From positions 2,666,001 through 2,730,000 of the forward strand of contig OZ243107.1 of NCBI GenBank assembly GCA_965212245.1: a stretch of 64,000 bases of DNA, read 5' to 3'. This document shows, in pieces, positions 52,894 through 61,723 of the stretch (its first letter is position 1; each line of letters opens with the position of its first letter). The position numbers were made by a program, and so were the translations under genes. A model generated the notes under the pieces. That model ran no database searches and was not told the DNA's origin. It saw nothing but the letters and a program-made list of their open reading frames with translations. The stretch is from CAKZNE01 sp040222435. GTDB lineage: Bacteria > Bacteroidota > Bacteroidia > Flavobacteriales > Schleiferiaceae.

Positions 52894-54150
52894 TTAGGAC
52901 TTTATTGAATCAGATTTGAGAACGACATCATAAACTTCTTCCCGTTCATATTTTCCCAGTTTATCGCGCATACCAAAGGCAGATTTACCGCCTATTTTGT
53001 CATAGCCTGCTTTAGCTAGGTCATATGCAACAATATTATCAGCGATTTGCTGCCCTGTTAGACTTCTGATATTGGAGGGCATTTGAACAGAGGGGTCCAC
53101 CACCATCCTTTTCATCATATCTATAGTTACCTGAAAGGCCGAAGGGAAAGGATAGGGGTTAAAAGCCACCCTCTCTACATCCCAATCTGTGTGCATAATA
53201 GCACCGGTACCCTGTGGGCCGTAAGAGGCAAGATCTTTCTTTAATAAGGCCCTTTTTATGATCTTAGATGGCATAGGAAAATAACCATCACCATCCTTGC
53301 CTAAAATCTCAGCTAATTCCTCTTTATTTTCATGGGACCAGAGAGACGCTCTGTAAATGGCGTTGGTAACTGCCTCAGCCCATTCCTTATCGTTATTAAT
53401 GGTTTCTTCCAGCAACACAGATTGGCAACAAGGATGATGTAGCCATACATCACCAGACATCTTTACCAACTTAGCCTCTGCTTTTATTTCAGCCAAGGCT
53501 CCAAAGGGTTCAGATACGGTACATCCGGCAATAGCCCCTGTTTTCAGATATTCTGGCATATCTGGTGGAGGAACCACCCGGAACCCTACTTCGTCTTTAG
53601 CTAACTGCTCTTTTGATTTACCTACTACTGGTTTTAAGCCTGTGGCTCTTAGTACATCCTGAAAAACTCCCGTGTGTGGAGCCCACCAGGTTGGGCAGCC
53701 CACCAGTTTACCACCTAGTTCGTTAACACTATCTAAATCCTTACTTATCATCATGGCTACTACATCCGTATGATTATAAGCGATGGATTTTAGATTTACC
53801 TTTTGTTGGTACTTCATAAATATCACCTGAGGCAACAATATGTGGGTTAATAAAATCTGTTTGGAAGTAAATGCCTCATAAAGAGGAGGCCAGGCTCTTA
53901 TGAGAGAGGGTTTTTCGGCTTTTATACCATTTTCCTCAAAGAAGCCTTTCGCATAGGCTACTATTAGAGGTACGGAGTCGAGAATTGGTAAATAGCCGCT
54001 TGTTAAGGTTGGTGTTGGTGATGAACTAAAAATATTACAACTGCTCAAGGGACCTAATAGTGTTAATCCTGCCGTTGCTTTTAACATAGTTCCCAAAGCT
54101 TTTCTTCTGGAAATATGGTTTTCGGTATTCTTTGTTTTTGTGATATCCAT
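52894..54150 (-). CDS. ABC transporter substrate-binding lipoprotein (NMT1/SsuA/NrtA family), Tat-type signal
   Basis: A 418-residue periplasmic-binding protein. Its N-terminus has a twin-Arg S-R-R-K-A-L signal followed by a hydrophobic stretch and lipobox LSSC. The mature N-terminus is SGYLPILDSVPLIVAYAKGF, the start of the NMT1/SsuA fold. Conserved GGKLVGCPTWWAPHTG and CTVSEPFGALAEIKAEAK follow. A HHPCCQSVLLEE segment with two adjacent Cys is unusual and could contact the ligand. At 418 residues it is longer than ordinary SsuA. Candidates are nitrate, a sulfonate or another anion; the sequence does not decide. Confidence 0.85.
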   Translation of the reverse strand: MDITKTKNTENHISRRKALGTMLKATAGLTLLGPLSSCNIFSSSPTPTLTSGYLPILDSVPLIVAYAKGFFEENGIKAEKPSLIRAWPPLYEAFTSKQILLTHILLPQVIFMKYQQKVNLKSIAYNHTDVVAMMISKDLDSVNELGGKLVGCPTWWAPHTGVFQDVLRATGLKPVVGKSKEQLAKDEVGFRVVPPPDMPEYLKTGAIAGCTVSEPFGALAEIKAEAKLVKMSGDVWLHHPCCQSVLLEETINNDKEWAEAVTNAIYRASLWSHENKEELAEILGKDGDGYFPMPSKIIKRALLKKDLASYGPQGTGAIMHTDWDVERVAFNPYPFPSAFQVTIDMMKRMVVDPSVQMPSNIRSLTGQQIADNIVAYDLAKAGYDKIGGKSAFGMRDKLGKYEREEVYDVVLKSDSIKS

Positions 54151-54165
54151 AAAATTATATTTAGT

Positions 54166-54948
54166 TTATGATGGATTTAAATGCGGTTCAGGGTCCTTAA
54201 AATCTTCAATAAGGTTTATAAGTTCTTCTGTGATGGTGCTTTTAATACGTATGACATCTGAGGATTTTCTTGATCTAGGATGTTCGATGGGTACTTGTAA
54301 TAGCCGTCCTATTTTACCTGGTCTTGGAGTGAAAACGGCAATGCGTGTAGCTAAGGTGACAGCTTCATCAATATCATGGGTTATAAAGATTATAGTAATC
54401 TTCTTTTGGGCCCATATACGTATTAGTTCATTCTGCATTTTCAAACGTGTCAAAGCATCTAGTGCCCCAAAAGGCTCATCCATTAAAAGTATCTCCGGAT
54501 TTCCTACCAGGGCCCTGGCTATGGCAACACGCTGAGCCATTCCTCCTGATAAATTTACAGGCTTAGTTTTTTCAAAACCTTCTATACCTATCAGGTTAAT
54601 TGTATCCTGAATAAGTTTTTTAGGAACTTTTTCTCCCCGAATATTGAATCCAAGAGCTATATTTTTTTCAACACTTAGCCAGGGTAAGAGGGCGTGATTT
54701 TGAAAGACAACCCCTCTTCTGTAGTCGGGGCCTTTAATTTCTTTTCCATCCATTTTTATGTTTCCTGAGGTAGGTTTTTCCAGGCCAGCAAGTATTCTCC
54801 AAAAAGTAGATTTACCACAACCACTTTCTCCTAATATGCATACAAATTCGCCTTTCTCTATGTCTAAATCTACAGGCCCCAAAGCATGAATTTTCCCTGA
54901 TTCAGAATCAAAGGTTTTAGTTAAATCATTTATAGAGATTTTTTTCAT
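54166..54948 (-). CDS. ABC transporter ATP-binding protein (SsuB/NrtD/TauB family)
   Basis: A 260-residue ATPase. Walker A is GESGCGKST, the Q-loop is VVFQNHALLPWLSVEKNI, the ABC signature is LSGGMAQRVAIARAL, Walker B with D-loop is ILLMDEPFGALDALTR, and the switch His lies in IIFITHDIDEAVTLATR. The LLPWLSV segment is typical of nitrate/sulfonate/taurine importers. It is the first gene of the nine-gene minus-strand run, and its start is 9 bp from an inverted repeat. Confidence 0.94.
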   Translation of the reverse strand: MKKISINDLTKTFDSESGKIHALGPVDLDIEKGEFVCILGESGCGKSTFWRILAGLEKPTSGNIKMDGKEIKGPDYRRGVVFQNHALLPWLSVEKNIALGFNIRGEKVPKKLIQDTINLIGIEGFEKTKPVNLSGGMAQRVAIARALVGNPEILLMDEPFGALDALTRLKMQNELIRIWAQKKITIIFITHDIDEAVTLATRIAVFTPRPGKIGRLLQVPIEHPRSRKSSDVIRIKSTITEELINLIEDFKDPEPHLNPS

Positions 54949-54956
54949 ATTAAAAA

Positions 54957-54978
54957 TGGCAAGTCAATGATCTTGCCA
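54957..54978. promoter_or_regulatory. Inverted repeat TGGCAAG-N8-CTTGCCA upstream of the ABC ATPase gene
   Basis: A perfect 7-bp dyad with an 8-bp centre begins 9 bp upstream of the ATG at 54948, so on the transcript a hairpin would cover the ribosome-loading region. It could be an operator, or an attenuating leader hairpin. The spacing of TGG and TTGC does not fit a sigma54 promoter. Confidence 0.5.
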
Positions 54979-55031
54979 ATCTGTAAGTGATTGATTAATA
55001 AGTTATTTTTAAAAGGTTAGAATACTTAAAT

Positions 55032-55047
55032 GGATCATTAATGATCC
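55032..55047. promoter_or_regulatory. Perfect 16-bp palindrome GGATCATTAATGATCC
   Basis: A fully symmetric site 84-99 bp upstream of the ABC ATPase start. It is a candidate operator or activator site for this operon. Confidence 0.5.
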
Positions 55048-55049
55048 GG

Positions 55050-55069
55050 ACGGTGCATTTTTGTACCGT
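55050..55069. promoter_or_regulatory. Near-perfect dyad ACGGTGCA-N4-TGTACCGT
   Basis: An 8-bp dyad with one mismatch, immediately beside the preceding palindrome (2-bp gap). Two adjacent sites at this distance from a gene suit an activator that binds upstream, such as the sigma54-type regulator encoded in the operon. Confidence 0.45.
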
Positions 55070-55827
55070 ATGTTGTCTTAAACATCCTAAGTATAAAACT
55101 CTAAGTTTATTATAGCTTGCAACGAATAAGTTGTTAACTAGACATCTTGGATTGAGTAGGTTTTGAACTCATTTTTTAGAAGTCTAGCCTTTATTGCTAT
55201 CCAGCTTCCTCGTGAAAAGAGTTTGGTATAAGGCTCTCTAAATAAGGCTGTGTATGGCAGATATGATAATCAAATTTATACAAAGTACCCCATCCAACAA
55301 CACAGGAGAACTAAAGAAACGTTTAGGAGTAGTCGTCTATGGGCCCCAAGAAGCACATGAAATACCTTAGTGGTTAAGAGGGTAGAATTAAACTCGGGGG
55401 CGATTGCCCTCTAGAGTATTCCATTAAAATTACGCATATATTGAGGTCTACGGTGCTCTAAGAGATGAGATATTCTTGCTGGAAATTATGGAAAGGTGTT
55501 ATTCTCCTATAAGCTTTTTTCTTTAGACCGGAGCTAACCCAAAAACATTTTAGTTAAAAGCTGGGTATGCCATTATCATTCAGTACAGATACTCTTGCTT
55601 ATATTGGAAATCATTAATTGCAGAGTACTACTTTTAGTAAATTTTCAACCCTCACTAGCATTAACATACCTCCTTTACAAAATGTAAATTTCGAAGCCTA
55701 GCCTTATTGAAATCTTTAGTGGCGGAATATGAAATGTTTAATCGCTGGGTAATAAAGGGTAAGGCTTCATAGGTTTGAGATTTATTCTTCAAGATCAACC
55801 TAACATATTATTGGTCTTTATTCCTTT

Positions 55828-56724
55828 TTATTTCTCACCCCTCCCAAACCCCATCTCCGGCAGCAACACCCGTATTTCATCCTCAGCATCCTCGCCTTGC
55901 CAGTATAAAATGAAGTTTACCGTAATAGTATCCAAAACATAGCCCTGCTCCCGCAACGACTCTAACTCTTCGGTAAAACGTTTGGAGAATTTGAGCACCG
56001 GCTGGCCCTCGGAAGTATAAGCCGTGTTTTCTTCCACGGTGAGTTTATCCCCGCATTGGAGTCGGGCAATAGCATCTTGACAGGAAGCAAAATAACTCAG
56101 CCATACATCTCTATGGCCGGGGTGCAGTGCCAGGAAGGGTGGAGGCGGGTAGTCCGTACGATCTTCCGCGTAAAGGAGATTTTGGGCCGTATAGTCCTCC
56201 AGGAAATTGCGGTTGAGGTGAATGCTGAGGTTTTGTTTGGCGCGGGTCAGGGCTACGTAGATGGGGCGTTTCTGTTCATCGGTACGTGGGTGGGTGTTTT
56301 GCAATACCAAAAACACATTATCAAACTCACGGCCTTTGGCTTTGTGAATGGTGGACACCATTATCGTCTCGCTGCCGCCATGGTAAAAATCCTCCAGTTT
56401 AGATTCGCGGATAAAGACTTCCAGGTCCGAGCGGTATTTCTGTTTGGGGTGGGTGGCTTCAAAATCCCGGATGAGGTTTAAGGCCAGTTCCAGCTTCGTG
56501 CTATTGCGGAACTGATCCTGCAGAGCCTTTTTGGCGGTTTTCCAATCTTCCGGGGGAATGGTGAAGGTATCTTCCTTCAGTTGCAGTTGCTCCAGGAAAA
56601 AGCGCACTTCTAGCAGGTTGTAGAGACTGAAACCATCGTTGGACTGTATGAGCCGGGCGGGCATTCCTTCTTTGAGTAGCATTCCGGCAATCTGATGCGC
56701 TTCCTCATTTTTAGTCGTCAGCAC
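55828..56724 (-). CDS. C-terminal part of a frameshifted RecQ/UvrD double helicase
   Basis: The 298 residues continue the helicase at 56739-60632 in another frame. They hold the second half of the UvrD-like motor: MLTTKNEEAHQIAGMLLKEG, TIMVSTIHKAKGREFDNVFL (motif V) and RPIYVALTRAKQNLSIHLN (motif VI). The coding sense before the first ATG is also continuous: codons for STDLKGSTCV join directly to LTTKNEE. Motif VI usually reads V-A-x-T-R-A-K, as here. It is unlikely to be made as a separate protein. Confidence 0.85.
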   Translation of the reverse strand: MLTTKNEEAHQIAGMLLKEGMPARLIQSNDGFSLYNLLEVRFFLEQLQLKEDTFTIPPEDWKTAKKALQDQFRNSTKLELALNLIRDFEATHPKQKYRSDLEVFIRESKLEDFYHGGSETIMVSTIHKAKGREFDNVFLVLQNTHPRTDEQKRPIYVALTRAKQNLSIHLNRNFLEDYTAQNLLYAEDRTDYPPPPFLALHPGHRDVWLSYFASCQDAIARLQCGDKLTVEENTAYTSEGQPVLKFSKRFTEELESLREQGYVLDTITVNFILYWQGEDAEDEIRVLLPEMGFGRGEK

Positions 56725-56738
56725 ACAGGTGCTTCCCT

Positions 56739-59700
56739 TCAGATCGGTGGAAAAATGTCGTTCACCACCGGTACCAAAAGATGATCCGAATGATAGCGGA
56801 TCACTTTAATACGGCCATTTTCCCCGCTCACGGGCATTACGGGTGTGCTTTTAAGGCGGTGGCTGAGGTTTTGTACGAACTGGTTGCTGAAATGCACCAG
56901 GTTGCTATGGCTGCGGTAATTTTCGACCAGCTCAAATACCTTAGCGTTTTGGGTTTGCATAAAGTCTTCCAGATGTCGTGAACTAGCTCCCCGGAATTCG
57001 TAGATGTTCTGATCGTCATCGCCCACCGCAATCACCCGCATTTCCTCGTTTTGCTCCATCAGGGTGCGTATCAGCGCGTATTCATGTTCATTCATATCCT
57101 GCGCCTCATCGATCACCAGCACCGTTTTAGTGATACGGCTTTGCTCCACCTCGCCATTTTGGATAGCCTCCACCGCCTGCTGTACTATGGTAGAGGATTT
57201 CTCCAGGGTACCCATCCGGCCCAGCAGGTCAAAACAATAGGCGTGAAAGGTTTTGATCTCCACGAAAAGAGCCGCATTCCCGATCAGGCCGATCAGGCGC
57301 TTTTTGAATTCCGTAGCCGCTGCCCGCGAGAAGGTCACCATCAGCAATTGCTCGTGCTTCACGTCTTCCATCAACAGCAGGGAAGCTAATTTATGCACCA
57401 GCACCCGCGTTTTACCACTACCCGGACCGGCTGCCACCGCAATGTGCTGCGTTTCATTATCCTTAATGATCTTGAGTTGCGTAGGAGATAGCTCGCCAAA
57501 GAGCTTTTTAAACTTGGTCGGAGTCATCTTCAGTTTCAGATCATCCGCTTTGCTACCCGGGAAATATTTCCGCAGGTAAGAGGAAAAATTCAGCCGGAAG
57601 TAATCTTCCACAAACTGCAGCGCATCGCGGTAATCCGTGATCATCCTGCGTGCATATTCGCCCACAATGTGGATCTGCTGCACCCGGCTTTCGTAAAACT
57701 GCTTCAGTTTGCCATAATCTTCCTGCTTATAGCGTATTTTATTATTCAGCTCCAGCCGCTCCAGCGTAAGGCGATTGTACACCACCAAAAAGCCGCCCTC
57801 TATCTTCAGCGCCCCGATGCGGGAGAGGTAAAAGAGAGCATCTTCCACATCCGCCAGATCGGCCTTCGTTGTAAAGAAACCATCCTGGCTTTTCGCAAAT
57901 TCTTCTTTTAATTCATACACCGAAAATTCCACCAGTACTTGCTCTTTCTCCCGCTTGGGCTGATCTGAATCGCTTCTTCGGTAAAGGAAGTTGAGAATAA
58001 AACGAGCGAGTTGATGCCGCTTTTCCAGCTTTTCGCGCAGCATTTGTTCCGGGTGTAGCGCCACTACACTCATATGGTGCTGCGAATGCCGCTTACTTTG
58101 GCGTTTGATCCAGTTTTTGATGGCCCAAAAGTTGAGCACGGTTTTGATCTTTTGGGGGCTTATCCCGCTCAGGCCCTGTTCTTCGGCTTCTTCGTTGAGC
58201 TGTTTCAGGTGAAAGCTTTGTTCGGTTTCTCCGAAAAGGGGCAGCAGGAAGTTTTCTATTTTCCCAAAGCTCTCCAAAATGTTTAGTGAGTGCTTGCTGT
58301 TTTCGCCCTGGCGGATAAAGGCGGTGAGGTCTTTGGTATCGGCCAGTATCTTTTCCTCGCGCAGCAGGTTGATGATGCGGATCACGTCTTCCCTTACAAT
58401 GCCCAGGTGATCAGAGATGTAATCTACCCGCGATTCGGCTTCCTCATCATTGGCGTGTTTACGGCTTTTGGTGGAAAACAGTTTTTTGATGATGCGGGTG
58501 GCCTGTATCTTCTGGTTTTTAGTGAATCGGGCGGAAGCCTGGATCTTGTCAATAGCCTCCTGCGCATTTTTACTGAGGATGCTGTTGGCAAACACCCGCG
58601 GCATATTTTGTCCGCGTTTCAGGTAACCAGCCTCTTCCAGCGCAGAAATAGCGGTGGTTACCCGGGTTTCTATTTCGGCAACGGAATCGTCCCAACCGGC
58701 TTTTCGGGCAATTTCCAGGGCGGATTGTGAAACGGAACTGCGGAACTTCGTAATATTCTTGATGGCTTTCCACACCTGCTGTATCTCCTTTATGGAGAGT
58801 TTGGTCTGGTTGAGCAGGATGAAGTGCTTGCTAAGATCTTCCTCGTTAAACAGCACAAAGCATTCGGCTTCCAGTTCCGCATCGCGACCGGCCCGTCCGG
58901 CTTCCTGCACGTAATTTTCCAACGAATCAGATATTTCGTAGTGGATCACCATGCCTACATCCTTTTTATCCACGCCCATCCCAAAGGCGGAAGTCGCTAC
59001 CATTACGGACACCTCACCGTCCATAAAGGCATTCTGGTTCATAGTTTTTTCCGTTTTGTCCATTTTCCCGTGAAAGGGACGGGCATCAAAACCATCGTCA
59101 TTCAATCTTTTGGCCAGGATCGCAGCTCTTTTGGTACGCGATACATAAACAATGGTAGGGCAACTTCTTTGGCCGATCAGGTTGCGGAGGGCGTTGTATT
59201 TGTCCTCTTCGTCCGTTTGGGGCAGTACTTTGTAATGCAGGTTGGTACGGCTCACCTTTGCGGTGAAGATCTCCAGTTCCAGCGAAAGATTTTCCCTGAA
59301 ATATTCGCGGATGTCTTCGATCACCTGGGGTTTGGCCGTAGCGGTAAAGCAGGAAACGGGAATGGGGTCCGGCAGGTTTTTCTGGTCTTGCAAATTCCGG
59401 ATGAAGTCCGCAATGTAGAGGTAATCCACCCTGAAATCCTGGCCCCAGGCGGAGAAGCAATGCGCTTCATCGATCACAAAGCGCGTAATAGTGCGACCGA
59501 GCAATAGTCTTTCAATGGTGCGGGACCGCAAAGATTCTGGTGAAATGTAAAGCAGGGAAGCAGAACCGTTTTCCACCCGTTCAAAGGATTTGGCGCGTTC
59601 CACCGGGTCCAGCAAACCGTTGATGGTTACCCCTTCGGTGATCCCGGCCTTTTCCAGGTTATCTACCTGATCCTTCATCAGCGATTGCAGGGGCGAGATC

Positions 59701-60632
59701 ACCACGGTTAAACCTCTGTCATTTTCCCCGCTCATGAGGGCGGGAAGCTGAAAGGTTACAGACTTACCGCCCCCGGTGGGGAAAATAGCCAGTATGGATT
59801 GATGATCTACGGCAGCTTTTGCGGCTTTCTCCTGCAGCGGTTCACCTCCGTAGGTACGGAAGCCCTCAAAGCCAAAAAAGCGTTGCAGACCTCTGTGTAT
59901 ATCCATGGCCTGCTCACAATAGTTACAACTTTCAAGGCAGGGTTTGTTGCGGAGCAGGTGCAGGATGCGCTGTACCTCGGGATAATTTTTCAGCACCCAG
60001 GGTGGGGTGATGGAATTACGATCGTTGGCGTTGATGAGGGTAAGGCTGTAGGCCAGCTCCACCGGTCGCTCTTCGATCATGAGCCGCAGATCGGTATGCG
60101 CGCAGATCTTATCTTTAAAATGTTGTTGGATCAACTCTGCGGTATCGGCAGAAGCCGGCCAGTAATCCAAATATTGAAAAAAGGCCCCGAACTCCCATTG
60201 ATCTTTAAGCAGGGCGCACAAAATGCGTTGCAGACGTTCCTCCAGCTTTTGGAAGGCGTTTACTTCATCAAAAAACAAGTTCCGCGCTTTAATAGCATCA
60301 TTGAGCGGATTGTTGGCCTCATCGCTTTGCAGTTTATCGTCCTTCACCAAAGCGTGGTAGGGATTTTCGGGAAAGAGCAGGGGAGAGAGGTATAAAGTAT
60401 CGATGGCCGGTATGCGAAAAGTTGACGCCCGTGGATTGGCCTTCCGCAGGTATTTCAGATCGTGGTAAATGATGTTATGCCCCACCAAAAATTCAGATCC
60501 CCGCAAAAACTGCCCAAATTCATCCAACGATCGTTTATGAAAGCTACTGCCATCGCTCTTCACGCAGCCAATGTCCTGGATCTTACCGCTGCGGGGGGTT
60601 ATTTCAGTATCGATGAAGGCGGTGGGTTTCAT
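56739..60632 (-). CDS. RecQ/UvrD double helicase with N-terminal exonuclease-like domain (frameshifted at 3' end)
   Basis: 1297 residues in this frame; about 1600 with the C-terminal part. The order is: a DnaQ-like exonuclease (AFIDTEITPRSGKIQDIGCV and LVGHNIIYHDLKYL); a RecQ-type motor (about 250-600: FPTGGGKSVTFQLPAL, VIDEAHCFSAWGQDFR, GRAGRDAELEAEC); a winged-helix and linker region; and a UvrD motor (about 1040-1297: AVAAGPGSGKTRVLVHKLAS, VLVIDEAQDMNEHEY). The frame then ends early at IFPPI-stop, because a run of A at 56751-56755 lacks one base. The fused form is known in Bacteroidota and probably handles recombination or foreign DNA. GC content is visibly higher than in the flanking genes, suggesting transfer. 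It starts 35 bp after the HNH gene. Confidence 0.88.
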   Translation of the reverse strand: MKPTAFIDTEITPRSGKIQDIGCVKSDGSSFHKRSLDEFGQFLRGSEFLVGHNIIYHDLKYLRKANPRASTFRIPAIDTLYLSPLLFPENPYHALVKDDKLQSDEANNPLNDAIKARNLFFDEVNAFQKLEERLQRILCALLKDQWEFGAFFQYLDYWPASADTAELIQQHFKDKICAHTDLRLMIEERPVELAYSLTLINANDRNSITPPWVLKNYPEVQRILHLLRNKPCLESCNYCEQAMDIHRGLQRFFGFEGFRTYGGEPLQEKAAKAAVDHQSILAIFPTGGGKSVTFQLPALMSGENDRGLTVVISPLQSLMKDQVDNLEKAGITEGVTINGLLDPVERAKSFERVENGSASLLYISPESLRSRTIERLLLGRTITRFVIDEAHCFSAWGQDFRVDYLYIADFIRNLQDQKNLPDPIPVSCFTATAKPQVIEDIREYFRENLSLELEIFTAKVSRTNLHYKVLPQTDEEDKYNALRNLIGQRSCPTIVYVSRTKRAAILAKRLNDDGFDARPFHGKMDKTEKTMNQNAFMDGEVSVMVATSAFGMGVDKKDVGMVIHYEISDSLENYVQEAGRAGRDAELEAECFVLFNEEDLSKHFILLNQTKLSIKEIQQVWKAIKNITKFRSSVSQSALEIARKAGWDDSVAEIETRVTTAISALEEAGYLKRGQNMPRVFANSILSKNAQEAIDKIQASARFTKNQKIQATRIIKKLFSTKSRKHANDEEAESRVDYISDHLGIVREDVIRIINLLREEKILADTKDLTAFIRQGENSKHSLNILESFGKIENFLLPLFGETEQSFHLKQLNEEAEEQGLSGISPQKIKTVLNFWAIKNWIKRQSKRHSQHHMSVVALHPEQMLREKLEKRHQLARFILNFLYRRSDSDQPKREKEQVLVEFSVYELKEEFAKSQDGFFTTKADLADVEDALFYLSRIGALKIEGGFLVVYNRLTLERLELNNKIRYKQEDYGKLKQFYESRVQQIHIVGEYARRMITDYRDALQFVEDYFRLNFSSYLRKYFPGSKADDLKLKMTPTKFKKLFGELSPTQLKIIKDNETQHIAVAAGPGSGKTRVLVHKLASLLLMEDVKHEQLLMVTFSRAAATEFKKRLIGLIGNAALFVEIKTFHAYCFDLLGRMGTLEKSSTIVQQAVEAIQNGEVEQSRITKTVLVIDEAQDMNEHEYALIRTLMEQNEEMRVIAVGDDDQNIYEFRGASSRHLEDFMQTQNAKVFELVENYRSHSNLVHFSNQFVQNLSHRLKSTPVMPVSGENGRIKVIRYHSDHLLVPVVNDIFPPI

Positions 60633-60667
60633 TTAAAAAATGATTTTTATTAGAGACAAAACATCTC

Positions 60668-61723
60668 TTATGTAATTATACCTAGCTCCTTCAAAATATC
60701 ATATTTAAACTTGCTCAATGGGCGTTTATGAAAGCTTTCCTTGGAGAGTTCTGTTCCGAATAACAGGCGGTACACTTCCTCTTCTGATAAACCTGTTTTA
60801 GGGAAGAATTTGGCCATTTGGTCAATATACTCTTTGCCATAAGCTTTTTTAATTCTTATCAGATCTTCCAGCTCGGGGTGGTGTGCATTGTACATTTCAT
60901 CAACGGATAACTCTTTTAAGGTGCGCAGACTTTTCCCCGAAGCAGAGTAACTCTTTTTAACAAAAATTCGGTACTCATCGCGTGAATTAAAATGACAATA
61001 ACCAAACGAAACGTCATCTGGGCTGTCCTCATCCATATAGGGGTGTAAATGATCTGTGAGATTTTGTAGGGAATCACGTTTGATGGAACTATTACATATA
61101 GAACAACACGGGATCAAATTGAAAAAGGAAACTGCAAGCAAAGGATATTTAGATTTGGGATACCAATGATCAAATTGCGGGCGCATAAGCTTACCACCCT
61201 TAGGCTTTTCACGGGTTACGGTATAGGTACGGTTGCAAAATGTACACGATCTTACATTCAGATTTTTTGCCAATTTATAAGGGCTGTACCCGTTACTCTT
61301 AGGTTCACAGCCATTAAAATATGAGTAACTAAAAATAGCGCGTAAATCTTTAATATAGTCATACTTGGCTACTTGTATCTTACGCTCCTCCTCTGTTTTT
61401 AGATTGATAAATTCTTCAAAGGAGCCTTTTTGAAAGACACTGTCAAACTCTTCAATAAATTGGTTATGCTTTTCCTCTAAAACCTTGGGATTACCGGTTA
61501 TTACTTGCTCAATAAAACCTTCTTCTAAGACAAATTTTTTAAGCCTGCTATAGTGTGCAGATTTGCCTATATATTGTCGTTTAGCTTGGTTAGGGTCGCA
61601 ATCCTTGCAGTCAGGGTCATCTTTTACACCATTGAGACGCGTATTAATAAAGCATTTGAAATAATTCCAATGCTCCTCAAGGGCTTTATCTAAGTTAATG
61701 CCAGATTGAAGAAGATTGATCAT
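60668..61723 (-). CDS. PtuB-like HNH endonuclease (Septu-type)
   Basis: A 351-residue protein whose centre is an HNH nuclease: C160-x2-C163 (RSCTFCNRTY), the H186 of PQFDHWYPKSKYPLLAVSFF, an N in FNLIPCC, and C207-x2-C210 (CCSICNSSIK). The two CxxC pairs form the structural zinc site and D-H begins the catalytic motif. In Septu systems PtuB cleaves nucleic acid when released or activated by the ATPase PtuA. It overlaps the ATPase gene by 4 bp. The N-terminal half is helical and not recognised. Type and target cannot be read here. Confidence 0.85.
   Translation of the reverse strand: MINLLQSGINLDKALEEHWNYFKCFINTRLNGVKDDPDCKDCDPNQAKRQYIGKSAHYSRLKKFVLEEGFIEQVITGNPKVLEEKHNQFIEEFDSVFQKGSFEEFINLKTEEERKIQVAKYDYIKDLRAIFSYSYFNGCEPKSNGYSPYKLAKNLNVRSCTFCNRTYTVTREKPKGGKLMRPQFDHWYPKSKYPLLAVSFFNLIPCCSICNSSIKRDSLQNLTDHLHPYMDEDSPDDVSFGYCHFNSRDEYRIFVKKSYSASGKSLRTLKELSVDEMYNAHHPELEDLIRIKKAYGKEYIDQMAKFFPKTGLSEEEVYRLLFGTELSKESFHKRPLSKFKYDILKELGIIT

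Larger units (their letters stand above)
54949..55827. other. Long non-coding region ahead of the ABC/phosphorelay operon
   Basis: About 880 bp with no convincing gene on either strand. The three dyads near 54957-55069 are the regular structures. Beyond them the sequence is AT-rich with scattered short open frames; the best (55263-55370, 35 codons) has no features of a real protein. A GGGGGC-GATT-GCCCTC hairpin lies near 55401. The region separates two accessory blocks and may hold decayed sequence or an unrecognised RNA. Confidence 0.4.

Noticed and set aside
54957..54978. Sigma54 promoter reading of the TGGCAAG...TTGCCA dyad
   Set aside because: The GG-to-GC distance is about 5 bp too long for a -24/-12 promoter and it lies too close to the start codon.
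55263..55370. Small frame of 35 codons starting at ATG in the non-coding region
   Set aside because: Too short, with no ribosome site, neighbour or recognisable motif.
55401..55416. GC-rich hairpin as a tRNA or other RNA gene
   Set aside because: No cloverleaf, no conserved TTC arm and no promoter. It is one isolated stem.
58290..60395. Several long open frames (146-227 codons) on the plus strand opposite the RecQ/UvrD gene
   Set aside because: They are antisense to strong helicase motifs. Their composition is that of reverse reading in a GC-richer gene, with no start context and no recognisable domain.
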